Below the pieces are notes generated by a model, which worked only from the letters and a program-made list of their open reading frames with translations, did no database searches and was not told the DNA's origin. Made by a program: the position numbers and the translations under genes. Below, piece after piece: positions 27,277 to 36,821 of a DNA stretch of 64,000 bases. The DNA is from [Mycobacterium] vasticus (lineage in GTDB: Bacteria; Actinomycetota; Actinomycetes; Mycobacteriales; Mycobacteriaceae). Every line of letters begins with the position of its first letter. The stretch's first letter is position 1. The stretch covers positions 4,308,021 to 4,372,020 of the forward strand of contig NZ_CP084028.1 in NCBI RefSeq assembly GCF_020181595.1, written 5' to 3'.

Positions 27277-27960
27277 CTACTTCCACAACCCGCGACGGTC
27301 GACGTAGCCGTAGGTGTAGAAGGTTGCCAGCACGCAGACGACCGAGGCCATGACCAGCATCCAGGTGCCGCCGGCGAACAGACTGATGCAACCGCCGACG
27401 AACGCACCGAACACGTACCCGGTGAACAGCAGGAAGTAGCCGAGCCAGTCGTGGACGGTGCCACCGCCGCTGATGTGGCGTTCGATGCCCTGGCCCAGCT
27501 TGACCACCGTCCCGGTGATGTAGCTCAGCGGAATCGACACCTCGCCGTCGCGGAGAAACGTGGTGTTCAGCGCGCCCACCCCGAACGCGACCAGCAGGAT
27601 CGGCAGCAGCGGCAGCGGCAGCTCCGGTCCGCCTTCGAGCAGCCAGTCGACCAGGGTCGCGGTCACCAGTGCGGCGGCGGTCAAAACCAGCGCGCCGTGC
27701 GGCCGCTGCGGCCACACCCGGCGATGGCACACCGCCGCGGTCACCACCCCGGCCAGGAACGACAGCAGCAGCGCCAGCGCCGAGATCGACAGCCACTGAT
27801 TATCGGTGAACACGCCCAGCACGGCGCGGCCGGCGTTGCCGGTCATGAACGTGACGAAGTAACCCTCGGAGTGGGTGAACGCCGCGGCCGCCAACGTCCC
27901 GGCGAGGGCGGCAAGCACCCACGACAGCTTGGTCTCGCTGTCGTAGTTCTCGCGGATCAC
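27277..27960 (-). CDS. YoaK-family (DUF1275) membrane protein
   Basis: The 227-residue protein has about six transmembrane helices. It carries the family signature FVTFMTGN near residue 36 and the GALNTTFLRDGEVSIPLSYI and TGTVVKLGQ segments in the middle. DUF1275 members are small-molecule transport or storage proteins of unknown substrate. The GTG start lies 14 bases after the pepA stop on the same strand, so it is probably the second gene of a pepA transcript. I do not recall it at the equivalent M. tuberculosis location. Confidence 0.85.
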   Translation of the reverse strand: MIRENYDSETKLSWVLAALAGTLAAAAFTHSEGYFVTFMTGNAGRAVLGVFTDNQWLSISALALLLSFLAGVVTAAVCHRRVWPQRPHGALVLTAAALVTATLVDWLLEGGPELPLPLLPILLVAFGVGALNTTFLRDGEVSIPLSYITGTVVKLGQGIERHISGGGTVHDWLGYFLLFTGYVFGAFVGGCISLFAGGTWMLVMASVVCVLATFYTYGYVDRRGLWK

Positions 27961-27974
27961 GCGTGCCGGCGGCC

Positions 27975-29036
27975 TCAGCCGACCGGGCCGGGTACCAGCG
28001 TGACGCTGGCAGTGTGGTCGCCGCCCATAGCGCTGCGCCAGCTCAGGGTGACGGTGTCACCGGGGTGGCACTGGTCGAGCACGTCGGTCAGGTCGGTGGC
28101 CGAGTTGACCGGCCGGCCGTTGACCGAGGTGATCATGTCGTCCTTGGCGATGCCCGACGAGGCCGCCGGGGTGCCGGCCAGCACCTGCGCGACGCGGGCG
28201 CCGCCGTTGTCGTCGACCACTCCGACGCCCATGAACGCGGTCGCGCCGATGTGCACGGTGCTCGACGGGGTGCCGGCCCGGATCTGTCCGGCGATGGCCA
28301 TCGCCTGATCGATCGGGATGGCGTAGCCCTCGCCGCCCGGCTGGGCGAACTTGTAGTTGTCGCTGGCCGCGGTGTTCATCCCGATCACCTGGCCGGCGGC
28401 GTTGACCATCGGGCCGCCCGAGTCGCCGGGGCGGATCGCGGTGTCGGCCTTGATCATGTTGTTCAGGGTCTCGGTGCTGCCGGTCAGCTCGTCGGCGGCC
28501 GAGACGGTCTGGTTCAGCGCGATGACACGACCCGGCTCTGCGCTCGGCTGGCCGCCGTGGCCACCGGCGTTGCCCATCGCGACCACCGGGTCGCCGACTG
28601 CAACCCTGGCGGAACTGCCGATGTTGGCGGCCGGCAGGCCGGATGCGCCGCGCAGCTGCAGCACCGCGACGTCATGGCTGCGGTCGAAGCCCAGCACGTC
28701 CACGTCGTAGGTCTGGCCGGTGCCGACCGAGACGGCGGTGATGCCGGTGGCTCCGGCGATGACATGGTTGTTGGTCAGCACGATGCCGCCCGGGTCCAAC
28801 ACGATGCCGGTTCCGGCACCGACGGCGCTCTGGTAGTCCATCTGGGTGTCGATGTTGACCACCGCCGGACCGACCTGCGCGAGCATGGCCGCGGGGTCCA
28901 GCGGCGGGGCGGGAATCGGCGGCAGCGCCTGCACCGGTGCGGCCATCAGGCCCAGGCCGGTTGTGGCCACCGTGGCCACTGCGGCAGCCGTCAAGTTGAG
29001 CAGCCACCCCCGTCCAGGGCGATGCGATCCGCTCAT
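27975..29036 (-). CDS. pepA: Secreted HtrA-type serine protease PepA (Rv0125-like)
   Basis: The 353-residue protein has a signal peptide ending near APVQA-LPP. Its trypsin-like domain contains the full triad: His91 in LTNNHVIAG, Asp122 in SHDVAVLQL and Ser206 in GDSGGP. A PDZ domain follows (about residues 255-345, including GIAKDDMITSVNGRPV). Proteins of this layout are secreted proteases, and M. tuberculosis PepA (Mtb32A) is a well-known antigen. A strong CAGGAGGT ribosome site precedes the ATG. It probably heads a two-gene unit with the DUF1275 gene. Confidence 0.93.
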   Translation of the reverse strand: MSGSHRPGRGWLLNLTAAAVATVATTGLGLMAAPVQALPPIPAPPLDPAAMLAQVGPAVVNIDTQMDYQSAVGAGTGIVLDPGGIVLTNNHVIAGATGITAVSVGTGQTYDVDVLGFDRSHDVAVLQLRGASGLPAANIGSSARVAVGDPVVAMGNAGGHGGQPSAEPGRVIALNQTVSAADELTGSTETLNNMIKADTAIRPGDSGGPMVNAAGQVIGMNTAASDNYKFAQPGGEGYAIPIDQAMAIAGQIRAGTPSSTVHIGATAFMGVGVVDDNGGARVAQVLAGTPAASSGIAKDDMITSVNGRPVNSATDLTDVLDQCHPGDTVTLSWRSAMGGDHTASVTLVPGPVG

Positions 29037-29186
29037 CGGTTACCTCCTGCGCTCAGGTCACAAACACGGCAAGCTTACCGGAACCGCCGGTACTGACCAT
29101 AAACACCGGCCCAGAGCTGGGTAAACATAGGTCTTGTGCCCGAGCCCTGTTGAGGGAAGGCTGGGTCTGCCGACGGAAGGACAGCC

Positions 29187-29669
29187 ATGACGACGATCGC
29201 CGGATTGCCCGCCCACATCCTGTTGCTGCACGCGGTGGTGGCGCTGGTGCCGCTCACGGGCATTCTGCTGATCGTCTGCACACTGTGGCCCGCGGCACGA
29301 CGGCGGCTGGTGTGGCTGGTAGCGGTGCTGGCGGGCGTCACCTTGGTGGTCACGCCGCTGACCGTCACCGCCGGGGAATGGCTCGTCGACACCGGAAAAA
29401 TTGGCGGATCCCCGCAGCTCGACGATCACATGCATGCCGGCGACTACGGCGTCTACATGGCGCTGGCCCTGGTTGTCGCGGCGGCGCTGCTGGCCGGCCT
29501 GCACCTGGCCGGATCACGCGAACGCGGCCTTGCGATGCCGGTCCGGCTGGTCCTGGGCGTGGCGGTGATAGCGCTGGCCGGCGGGGCGATGTTCGCCATC
29601 CACACCATCGGCGAGTCCGGCGCCAAGGCGGCCTGGGGCGACCTGCTGGCATCGCCGCAGGACGGCTGA
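29187..29669 (+). CDS. DUF2231 family membrane protein
   Basis: The 160-residue protein has four predicted transmembrane helices. It starts with the DUF2231 signature GLPAHILLLHAVVALVPLTG, which carries conserved His residues. Further His residues lie in LDDHMHAGDYG and FAIHTIGE, consistent with possible haem or metal binding inside the membrane; this is inference. The function is unknown in characterised bacteria. It lies divergent from pepA and 30 bases before the L,D-transpeptidase gene, so it may be co-transcribed with it. Confidence 0.85.
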   Translation: MTTIAGLPAHILLLHAVVALVPLTGILLIVCTLWPAARRRLVWLVAVLAGVTLVVTPLTVTAGEWLVDTGKIGGSPQLDDHMHAGDYGVYMALALVVAAALLAGLHLAGSRERGLAMPVRLVLGVAVIALAGGAMFAIHTIGESGAKAAWGDLLASPQDG

Positions 29670-29699
29670 ATCTGCGCCAACGGCGTTCGGCTTGGCACA

Positions 29700-30473
29700 A
29701 TGGACGCCATGTACCGCATGTTGAGGGGAATTGTGGCGCTGGCCGGCTCGATGGCCCTGGTGATGACGGCGCCGGCCGGGGTGGGTCAGGCCGCACAGAT
29801 CACACCTGACCGAGGCACCAACAACCCGGCCGTTGCAGCCATCGAGCCCGCGGCCGGCTCGGTGGTGGGGGTGGCCTACCCGGTGATCGTCACGTTCGCC
29901 GGTCCGGTCGGTGACCGGGCAGCAGCCGAACGCGGCATCCACATCTCCTCGACACCTGCTCGCACCGGTCACTTCGAATGGCCGAGTTCCGATGAGGTGC
30001 AGTGGATTCCGGACGGCTACTGGGCACCGCACTCCAAGATCAGCGTTGACGTCCACGGCATGAAGACGGGATTCGAGACCGGTGACGCCGTGCTGGGAGT
30101 CGCCGACATCTCCGACCACACCTTCACCGTGAGCGTGAACGGCGAGATGCTGCGGGTGATGGCGGCCTCGATGGGTAAACCCAAGCGCCCCACCCCGATC
30201 GGTTCGTTCACCGCACTGACCAAAGAGCGCACCATCAAGTTCGATTCGCGCACGATCGGCATTCCGCTCAACGATCCGGAGGGTTACCTGCTCAACGGCG
30301 AGTACGCCGTCCGGGTGACCTGGAGTGGGGTCTACGTGCATTCGGCGCCCTGGTCGACGGGCTCACAGGGCTACGCGAATGTCAGCCACGGCTGCATCAA
30401 CCTGAGCCCCGACGACGCAGCGTGGTACTTCAACTCGGTGCACTTGGGCGACCCGATCATCGTGCAGGCCTAG
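29700..30473 (+). CDS. Exported L,D-transpeptidase (LdtA/Rv0116c-like)
   Basis: The 257-residue protein has a signal peptide ending around GVGQAAQ. An Ig-like domain (about 45-135) is followed by the YkuD catalytic domain. The catalytic motif is intact: His214 in VYVHSAPW, then His230, Gly231 and Cys232 in VSHGCINLS. The active Cys forms 3-3 cross-links in peptidoglycan. Length and two-domain layout match LdtMt1 (Rv0116c). No lipobox Cys is seen, so it is likely secreted rather than lipid-linked. The start could also be the ATG at 29709 or 29715. Its last 4 bases overlap a convergent small gene. Confidence 0.9.
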   Translation: MDAMYRMLRGIVALAGSMALVMTAPAGVGQAAQITPDRGTNNPAVAAIEPAAGSVVGVAYPVIVTFAGPVGDRAAAERGIHISSTPARTGHFEWPSSDEVQWIPDGYWAPHSKISVDVHGMKTGFETGDAVLGVADISDHTFTVSVNGEMLRVMAASMGKPKRPTPIGSFTALTKERTIKFDSRTIGIPLNDPEGYLLNGEYAVRVTWSGVYVHSAPWSTGSQGYANVSHGCINLSPDDAAWYFNSVHLGDPIIVQA

Positions 30474-30628
30474 CAGGCGCCGAGCACCGCCGTCGGCATG
30501 TGCGCCACGTAGCGCTCGGTGCGCTGCTGTGCGCCCATCGCCACAATGCCCAGGTGACGCAGCCGGGCGATCACGCCGCGGCCAGTACGAGTCGTGCGTC
30601 CAGTACGAGTGGTAACGGTGAAAGCCAT
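30470..30628 (-). CDS. Small basic protein of unknown function (52 residues)
   Basis: The product begins MAFTVTTRTGRTTRTGRGV and ends AVLGAC. It is strongly basic and Thr/Arg-rich at the N-terminus, with a single C-terminal Cys. A canonical AGGAGA ribosome site lies eight bases before the ATG, which is the main reason to call it. It follows a second small ORF (30695-30775) on the same strand and a promoter (30831-30859). It overlaps the L,D-transpeptidase stop by 4 bases in convergent orientation. I do not recognise a family. Confidence 0.6.
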   Translation of the reverse strand: MAFTVTTRTGRTTRTGRGVIARLRHLGIVAMGAQQRTERYVAHMPTAVLGAC

Positions 30629-30694
30629 GATTCTTCTCCTGCCGGGGAATTCCACCGGCCGGCGCAAGCCCTTGCGGGCAGCCGAACTCGAGGT

Positions 30695-30775
30695 TCAGAC
30701 CGCGGCAAGAGCGCCGGGGACGGTGGCGAACGAACTGGTCATCGAACTTGGATAAGGTCCGTCACTGGGACTCAC
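30695..30775 (-). CDS. Leader-type small ORF (26 residues)
   Basis: The GTG at 30775 is preceded by a very strong AAGGAGGTG ribosome site. It encodes 26 residues, MSPSDGPYPSS through PGALAAV, ending at TGA 30697-30695. The peptide is Ser/Pro-rich with no Cys or Trp cluster. It is the first reading frame after the promoter at 30831-30859 and precedes the 52-residue gene by 66 bases. A CGCAAG-GG-CTTGCG hairpin lies in that spacer. A regulatory leader peptide or a secreted or membrane micropeptide are both possible. Confidence 0.5.
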   Translation of the reverse strand: MSPSDGPYPSSMTSSFATVPGALAAV

Positions 30776-30830
30776 TTCGCCCTCACCTCCTTCCGGCCGA
30801 GACGCACGCGGGCGCCGTTGCATTACCGAC

Positions 30831-30859
30831 ATGATCTCACTGAAATCCGAGGTCGTCAA
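30831..30859 (-). promoter_or_regulatory. SigA-like promoter of the small-ORF unit
   Basis: On the minus strand TTGACG (30859-30854) and GATCAT (30836-30831) are separated by exactly 17 bases. It lies between the end of the carboxylic acid reductase gene and the first small ORF, with about 50 bases of leader before the GTG. So the small ORFs are probably not just read through from car. Confidence 0.55.
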
Positions 30860-30910
30860 ACCATGCCGCGAAACACCTTGGCGCAGCGGCTGATTCGAGA
30901 CCCGGCCGAC

Positions 30911-33900
30911 TCAGAGCAGACCGAGCAGCTCCAGGTCGGTGATGTACTTGACGATCACCGCCGGTGTCACGTGCGGAATGTCTTTCACAGCACCGATTTC
31001 CGCTTGCTGCACCGCCGCACGGAACCGATCCGTCGGAGCGATCGACCCGCTGATCGGCGGCTGCGGCTTCTGGTAGTTGTGCAGCAGCGGCAGCAGTGAC
31101 GCCTGGCGCTGCCGCTCCGGCAGTGCCCGCAGGGTGGTCTCGAACCGCTGCAGCCACTCGCTGTAGTCGGCGATCCGCCGGACCGGGTAGCCGGCCTCGA
31201 TGAGCCAGTCGACGAACTCGTCCATACCCAGGCCGTCGTCGTGCGGGTTCATCACGTGGTAAGTGGCGAACCCGTCACCGGCAGCTGCCCCGAGAGTGGT
31301 GGATGCGTCGGCGATGAACTCCACCGGCAGGCCGTCATAGTGCGCGCGCTGACGGTTGCCGTCGGCGTCGAGCTCGTAGAACGAGCCGGGGGCGACGCCG
31401 GACGCGACCAGGCTGAACATCATCCGGGTGAACATGTCCGGCAGGTTGAGCTGGCCGGCGTAGCTGGTGTCGGCCAAGATCATGTCGCAGCGGAACACCG
31501 CGACCGGCAGGCCGCACAGATCGTGGGCCTCGGCCAGCAGCACCTCACCGCCCCACTTGCTGTTGCCGTAGCCGTTGGCGTAGCCGTCGTTGATGGCCCG
31601 CACCGAACTCATCACCCGCACGTCGGCATCCTCGGTGAAGGCGCCCAACGGAATCTGGTCGCCGACACCGATGGTGGAGAAGTAGGTGAACGGCTTGATC
31701 TTTCCGGTCAGGGCGACCCGGATCAGTTCGGCGGTGCCCACCACGTTCGGGCCGAACAGCTCGCTGTAGGGCAACACGTGGTTGACCAGCGCGGCCGGGT
31801 CGACGATCACGTCGACGTCCTCGGCCAACCGCTGCCAGGTGGCGGCATCCAGGCCGAGGTTCTCCTCGCCCTTGTCACCGGCCAGCACCTGCAGGTGCTT
31901 GGCCGCCAATTCCTGGTAGCGGGCAAGCAGTTTCGCGTCACCGCTGTCGAAGACGTCGTCGAGCCGGCGGCGGGCGTCCTCATCGGAGCGGGCCCGCACC
32001 AAACAGATCAGCGTGCCGTCGGCGCCGCCGTAGGCGGCATCGAGCCGTTCCAGCCACTCCATCGCCAGGTAGCGGCCCAGGAAGCCGGTGGCACCGGTGA
32101 GCAGCACGGTGCGCACCTGCTCGGACGGTCCGGGCAGGGACGGCGCCGCAGCCAGGGTGTCCTTGTCGAGGAACTTGTCCAGGGTGAGCTGAGCGGCGGT
32201 CACCTCGACCGCGTCGCGGCCGTGCACCGAGGCGAACGACGGCCGTTTCGAGCCCTGCCGCTCGGCATCGATGTAGTCGGCGATCGACGCCAGATCGCTT
32301 GCCGGACTGACGATCACGCCGACCGGGACGTCGACGTCGAAGATGTCGCGCAGCAGGTTGCCGAAGGTCAGCGCCGACAGCGAGTCGCCACCGAGGTCGG
32401 TGAAGTGGGAGTCGGACGCCACATCCGCCGCCGAGGAGCTCAGCAGCGCGGCGGCGGCCCGGGCCACGGTCTCGCCCGTGGGCCGCTGTGCGCCGTTCCG
32501 GCGTAGCTCGGTCAGCTCGTTGGCCTGACCTTCGGCCAGGTCGGTGTAGAGCCGCTCGAGGCGTTCACCGTAGTGCGCCTTCAGTTTTGGCCAGGCCAGC
32601 TTGCGGATGCCGGTGAGCAGCCCGTTCTCCAGGGTGAAGGGTTCGGCCTCGACGATGAAGTCTCGGGGTACCTCGTAGGACTGCAGGTCGGCATCCTTGG
32701 CGACTTGCTGGAGCGACTCGGCGATGGCCGACTTGAGGCCGGCGGGATCACCCAGGGCGGCCTGCGCTTCTGGCGTCGGCACCACGACCGCCACCAGGTA
32801 GGGCTGCGCACTATTGCCGTAGACGTAGATCTGGCGCACCAGTGGGCTGTTGCCGAACTCCGCCTCCAGTTTTGCCAGGGTGACGAACTCGCCCTGGGCC
32901 AGCTTGAGTACGTTGTTGCGCCGGTCGACGTAGACCAGGTGGTCGGGTGCGACCTCGGCGACCACGTCGCCGGTGCGGTAGTAGCCGTCGGCGTCGAACA
33001 CCTCGGCGGTGATCTCTGGGCGCTTGTAGTAACCGGGGAACAGGTTCTCGGTCTTGAGCAGCAGCTCACCGCGCGGGTGCGGCTGGTCGGTGCTGAAGTA
33101 GCCGAGGTCGGGCACGTCGGCCAACTTGTAGTCGAGCACCGGCGGCCGCTGCACCTCGCCGTCGAACAGCACCATGCCGGCCTCGGTCGATCCGTAGCCG
33201 TTCATCACGTGCTGTTCGGTGAGCTCCTCCACCCAGGTCCGCAGCTCCTCGGAGATCGGCGCGGACCCGCTCATCGCGAAGATGCAGCGCCCACCGAGCA
33301 GGTCGCGGCGCATCTGGGCGAGCACCTGCGCCTTGGCGGCCGCCGGGTCGACAACGCCGGCGCCGCTCAATCCGTTCAGTTCGCTTTGGAAGTGCTGGTA
33401 GAGCATCTCCCAGATCCGGGGCACCAAGTTCAGCTCGGTGGGCCGCACCAGCGCGAGGTCTTCGAGGAAGGTCGACAGGTCGCTACGCGCACTGAAGTAG
33501 GCGGTGCCGCCGTTGCCGAGCGTGCCGAAAAGGATGCCGCGACCCATGATGTGGCTCATCGGCATGAAGTTCAGGGTGATCGAGGCGGCGCTCGGCCCGA
33601 ACCAGTTCTTGGTCGACCGGACCCACATCCGCGACACGTTGCTCTGCGGGTACATCGCACCCTTGGGCGCTCCGGTGCTGCCGGAGGTGTAGACGAGCAG
33701 TGCCAGCGGGTCGTCCTGCTCGTCGGCGGCGGACTCGGCCGGCGCGGACAGGTTGCGGCCGCGGGCGAGCAGGTCGGCCAGCGGCTCGACCACGATCTCG
33801 AGACCGGCCAGTCGCGCCCGGGCGTCCGCGAGCGCGTCCCGGTGGTCGTCGACCTGCTCGTGGTAGTCGAACACCACCAGGCGGGTCGGGGCCGGCCCGG

Positions 33901-34441
33901 CCAGCACCAACTCGACCGCATCCGACAGTGAGCCCACGCTGGCGGCGATCACCCGCGGCTCGGTCTCGGCCACGATCGGAGCCAGGGTGCCGACTGCCGC
34001 CGAGGTCTGCAGCGGCACCGAGACGCCACCGATCTGACCCAGCGCGACGTCGATGACGGTGTAGTCGACGCTGGTGAAGCCCAGCACCGCGACGCGGTCA
34101 CCGGGCCGGACGGCGGCGGCGGCCAGGGCCGCGCTCACAGCGCGGACCCGCTGCGCCAACTCGCCGTAGCTGACGGTGTCGAAGCGGGGCTGCAATTGCG
34201 CGACGGTGCGCCCGGACGCCGGGTCGGCGACGAACTCGACTGCGCGCTGACCGAGCGCGGGCCGGTCGGCATAGCCGTCCAGGACGGCTCGCACGATCGG
34301 TGCCAGCTTCGTCTGCGCTTCGACCGCGGCGACGACGGCCGGGTCGGGTTGGGCTGCGGCGAACTGGGGATCGGAGGCGGCCAGCTCGGCGACGCGACGG
34401 GCCTTCTGCTCCTGGGCTGCGGTGGATGAATCGATAGACAT
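30911..34441 (-). CDS. car: Carboxylic acid reductase (FadD9-type)
   Basis: The 1176-residue protein has the full CAR layout. An adenylation domain contains [17 protein letters not shown] (near residue 250) and the [12 protein letters not shown] segment. A carrier domain has the phosphopantetheine Ser in [11 protein letters not shown] (near 685). A C-terminal NADPH reductase domain has [12 protein letters not shown] (near 780) and the YGNSKWGGE active-site Tyr-x-x-x-Lys. It reduces fatty or aromatic acids to aldehydes at the expense of ATP and NADPH. It requires a phosphopantetheinyl transferase, which is not encoded nearby. The ATG is preceded by AGAGGT. No aldehyde-using gene lies adjacent; an aldehyde dehydrogenase occurs 13 kb away. 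Confidence 0.96.
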   Translation of the reverse strand: MSIDSSTAAQEQKARRVAELAASDPQFAAAQPDPAVVAAVEAQTKLAPIVRAVLDGYADRPALGQRAVEFVADPASGRTVAQLQPRFDTVSYGELAQRVRAVSAALAAAAVRPGDRVAVLGFTSVDYTVIDVALGQIGGVSVPLQTSAAVGTLAPIVAETEPRVIAASVGSLSDAVELVLAGPAPTRLVVFDYHEQVDDHRDALADARARLAGLEIVVEPLADLLARGRNLSAPAESAADEQDDPLALLVYTSGSTGAPKGAMYPQSNVSRMWVRSTKNWFGPSAASITLNFMPMSHIMGRGILFGTLGNGGTAYFSARSDLSTFLEDLALVRPTELNLVPRIWEMLYQHFQSELNGLSGAGVVDPAAAKAQVLAQMRRDLLGGRCIFAMSGSAPISEELRTWVEELTEQHVMNGYGSTEAGMVLFDGEVQRPPVLDYKLADVPDLGYFSTDQPHPRGELLLKTENLFPGYYKRPEITAEVFDADGYYRTGDVVAEVAPDHLVYVDRRNNVLKLAQGEFVTLAKLEAEFGNSPLVRQIYVYGNSAQPYLVAVVVPTPEAQAALGDPAGLKSAIAESLQQVAKDADLQSYEVPRDFIVEAEPFTLENGLLTGIRKLAWPKLKAHYGERLERLYTDLAEGQANELTELRRNGAQRPTGETVARAAAALLSSSAADVASDSHFTDLGGDSLSALTFGNLLRDIFDVDVPVGVIVSPASDLASIADYIDAERQGSKRPSFASVHGRDAVEVTAAQLTLDKFLDKDTLAAAPSLPGPSEQVRTVLLTGATGFLGRYLAMEWLERLDAAYGGADGTLICLVRARSDEDARRRLDDVFDSGDAKLLARYQELAAKHLQVLAGDKGEENLGLDAATWQRLAEDVDVIVDPAALVNHVLPYSELFGPNVVGTAELIRVALTGKIKPFTYFSTIGVGDQIPLGAFTEDADVRVMSSVRAINDGYANGYGNSKWGGEVLLAEAHDLCGLPVAVFRCDMILADTSYAGQLNLPDMFTRMMFSLVASGVAPGSFYELDADGNRQRAHYDGLPVEFIADASTTLGAAAGDGFATYHVMNPHDDGLGMDEFVDWLIEAGYPVRRIADYSEWLQRFETTLRALPERQRQASLLPLLHNYQKPQPPISGSIAPTDRFRAAVQQAEIGAVKDIPHVTPAVIVKYITDLELLGLL

Positions 34442-34596
34442 AATCGGGACCTCTAAGGGGATATCGCTGAAGTATTTTTTCGAGGGTGCGACGCTGCGCC
34501 AACAAAAACTATGTTAGCAAAACTAATTTAATTTAGTCGCCCTGAGCTGGTGTGATGTTGCACGCAATGCGAGACGACCGTGGTCTACGACCCAGA
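34442..34596. promoter_or_regulatory. AT-rich promoter region of car
   Basis: This region is distinctly AT-rich within high-GC DNA. It contains CTAATTTAATTTAG (34523-34536), nearly palindromic, and TTAG-CAAAA-CTAA (34514-34526) overlapping it, so TTAG half-sites alternate. They could bind a repressor controlling car. The acyltransferase gene on the same strand ends at the right edge of this gap, so car probably has its own promoter here. No -10/-35 pair is assigned with confidence. Confidence 0.4.
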
Positions 34597-36675
34597 TCAG
34601 CTGATCGATTCCTCCAGCCAGGGCAGCAGCCACTTCACCCCTTCGGGCGTGAGGTGGATGCCGTCGCTGCGGACCTTGATGCCGTCCACCTTGGCGGTGT
34701 AGCTGCCGGCCGGCCCGAGCTTCTTGTTCAGGTCCATCACCGTGACGGCGTCGCGGCCGTGCACCTCTCGGCGCAGCAGCGCGTTCCAGCGGTCCACCCG
34801 GACCGGATCGTCTTCGGGCCACAGGCTGCCGTCGGGCCGCTCACCGAAGCGGCTGTAGGGCACCGTCGTCACCACCACCCGGCTGCCGGCCGCTTCCAGC
34901 ACGTCCAGCGCACTGCGCAGTTCCGCGGTGAGATAGCTGTCGAACGTCGGATCACCGATGTGGGTCCACTGGCCCTCGTTGACCCGGTCCACGGTCTCCC
35001 AGCGTCCGACGAACAGCAGCACCACATCAGGCTGGTCGGCGGCGACCTGGCGTGCCCAGCGGGCCGGCCAGCCGTCGCAGTCCTTGCCCTGATCGATGAC
35101 TCTGCCCGCCCAGCGGTAGGGCCCGGCGCGCACGATGCTGCAGCCCACCACGGTGTGGTCGATGAAGTCGTATCCGGGGGTGGCCGGCAGGTAGTGCATC
35201 ACCGTCCACCCGATCGAGTCGCCGAACACCGAGACCGTGCGCGGCCGGTCGGGGTCGTGGTGCACCGGCCGCGGGGCGGGCCGCCGCGACGTCGACGGCG
35301 GGTTCGGCGACTCGATTGGGGATACCGCCGCGGCGGCCGCCACGTCCGCCGAGAGTCCGTTGACGGCCGACGGCCGCTCGACGACCGGCACCACCAGCAC
35401 GGTGACCGCGATCGCGGTGCCGCTGATTGCCGCACCGAGCGGCAGCATCGATACCTGCGCCGGCCGCCAGTGCCGGATCGGCTCCTCGATGACCCACCAG
35501 GACACCGCGGCCAGCACCAGGGTGGCCGCGCACCGCGCGCCGAACAGCGCCCAGCCCGACCACCCGGTGCGTTCGCCGTTGAGCACCAGGAACACCGGCC
35601 AGTGCCACAGGTAGACGCCGTAGGAGATGGTGCCCAGCCACACCAGCGGCCGCCATGCCAGCGCCCGGGCCGGCAGCCCGCTCTGGTGCAGCGCGACCGG
35701 TGCGATCACCGTGATCGCCGCAACCGCGACGACGGTCAGCAGCCCGCCACCGAACTCCGCGGCCGAGCCGGTGCTGCGGTGGGCGGCCACCCCGAGCACG
35801 GCCAGGCCTGCGATGGCCAGCGCGCCGGCGACCAGGCGGCCCCGCCGGCTGCGGACCACCGAGAAGCCCGCCGTCAGCGCCGGCCAGTCCCCCACCAGCA
35901 GCGCCGCGGCGGCGGCCCCGATCAGCAACGCCTGCGCCCGGGTGTCGGTGCCGAAGTAGACCCGGTCGCGGGTCGCGTCAGATGCCAGCATCTCCGCGGC
36001 TGCCGCAGAAGCCGCCGCACCGGCGCTGGCCAGCAGGAAGACGGTCAACCGCACGCCGCCCACGGTGGCCCGCCCGTCGCGGCGCCGAGCCCGGGCGGCC
36101 AGCGTCACGGCGATCGCGATCAGCAGCAGCGGCCAGATGAAGTAGTACTGCTCCTCCACGCCGAGTGACCAGGTGTGCTGCAGCGGCGACGGCGTGCCCG
36201 CCTCGGTGAAGTAGTCGGTGTGCTGGGCGACGAAGTGCCAGTTGGCCACCCAGAAGAACGCGGCGATGGCGTCTTCGCGCAGGCCCACCACCGCATCCGA
36301 GGGCAGCAGCTGGTGGGCGATCGCCACCGTGAGCACCATCAGCACCAAAGCGGGCAGCAGGCGTCGCCCGCGCCGGATCCAGAACCCGCCCAGGTCGATC
36401 CGGCCGGTGCGGCTCAGTTCGTCGAGCAACAGCGAGGTGATCAGGAATCCGCTCAGCACGAAGAACAGGTCCACCCCGATGAACCCGCCCGACATTCCCG
36501 GGATGCCGCCGTGATCGGCCAGCACCAGCGCGACGGCGATGGCCCGCAGGCCGTCGAGGGCGTGAATGCCGGGTTTGCGTCCGCCCCGGCGGGTCCGGTC
36601 CGCGGCACGCGCGGTGCCCAACCGGGCGGCACGCGGAGCCGGCGCAACCCAGCGAGGCTTAGCCGGGGTACGCAT
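34597..36675 (-). CDS. OafA-type membrane acyltransferase with C-terminal SGNH domain (Rv0111-like)
   Basis: The 692-residue protein has an acyltransferase-3 membrane domain of about ten helices. The domain opens with HALDGLRAIAVALVLADHGG and contains the GVDLFFVLSGFLIT and RRGRRLLPAL motifs. A linker rich in Pro and Arg leads to an extracellular SGNH-hydrolase-like domain with the Ser block VFGDSIGW and the terminal Asp-x-x-His of DGIHLTPEG. Such proteins O-acetylate or O-acylate cell-envelope glycans. Its likely equivalent in M. tuberculosis is Rv0111. The start at 36675 (MRTPAKPRW) is preferred; a start at 36771 is possible. It follows the rhomboid gene on the same strand. Confidence 0.87.
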   Translation of the reverse strand: MRTPAKPRWVAPAPRAARLGTARAADRTRRGGRKPGIHALDGLRAIAVALVLADHGGIPGMSGGFIGVDLFFVLSGFLITSLLLDELSRTGRIDLGGFWIRRGRRLLPALVLMVLTVAIAHQLLPSDAVVGLREDAIAAFFWVANWHFVAQHTDYFTEAGTPSPLQHTWSLGVEEQYYFIWPLLLIAIAVTLAARARRRDGRATVGGVRLTVFLLASAGAAASAAAAEMLASDATRDRVYFGTDTRAQALLIGAAAAALLVGDWPALTAGFSVVRSRRGRLVAGALAIAGLAVLGVAAHRSTGSAAEFGGGLLTVVAVAAITVIAPVALHQSGLPARALAWRPLVWLGTISYGVYLWHWPVFLVLNGERTGWSGWALFGARCAATLVLAAVSWWVIEEPIRHWRPAQVSMLPLGAAISGTAIAVTVLVVPVVERPSAVNGLSADVAAAAAVSPIESPNPPSTSRRPAPRPVHHDPDRPRTVSVFGDSIGWTVMHYLPATPGYDFIDHTVVGCSIVRAGPYRWAGRVIDQGKDCDGWPARWARQVAADQPDVVLLFVGRWETVDRVNEGQWTHIGDPTFDSYLTAELRSALDVLEAAGSRVVVTTVPYSRFGERPDGSLWPEDDPVRVDRWNALLRREVHGRDAVTVMDLNKKLGPAGSYTAKVDGIKVRSDGIHLTPEGVKWLLPWLEESIS

Positions 36676-36821
36676 CGAGGTGGCCCGGCGTGTCCGGTTC
36701 CCGGCCGACGGATATGTGCGATCCTGGCCGCCGTTGGCGCCGATTGGTCGATCCTCTCCCTGGTGGACCACCGAAATCTTAGGGGTGACCCACCCTTACT
36801 ACGGGGATGACACGCTCGGCG

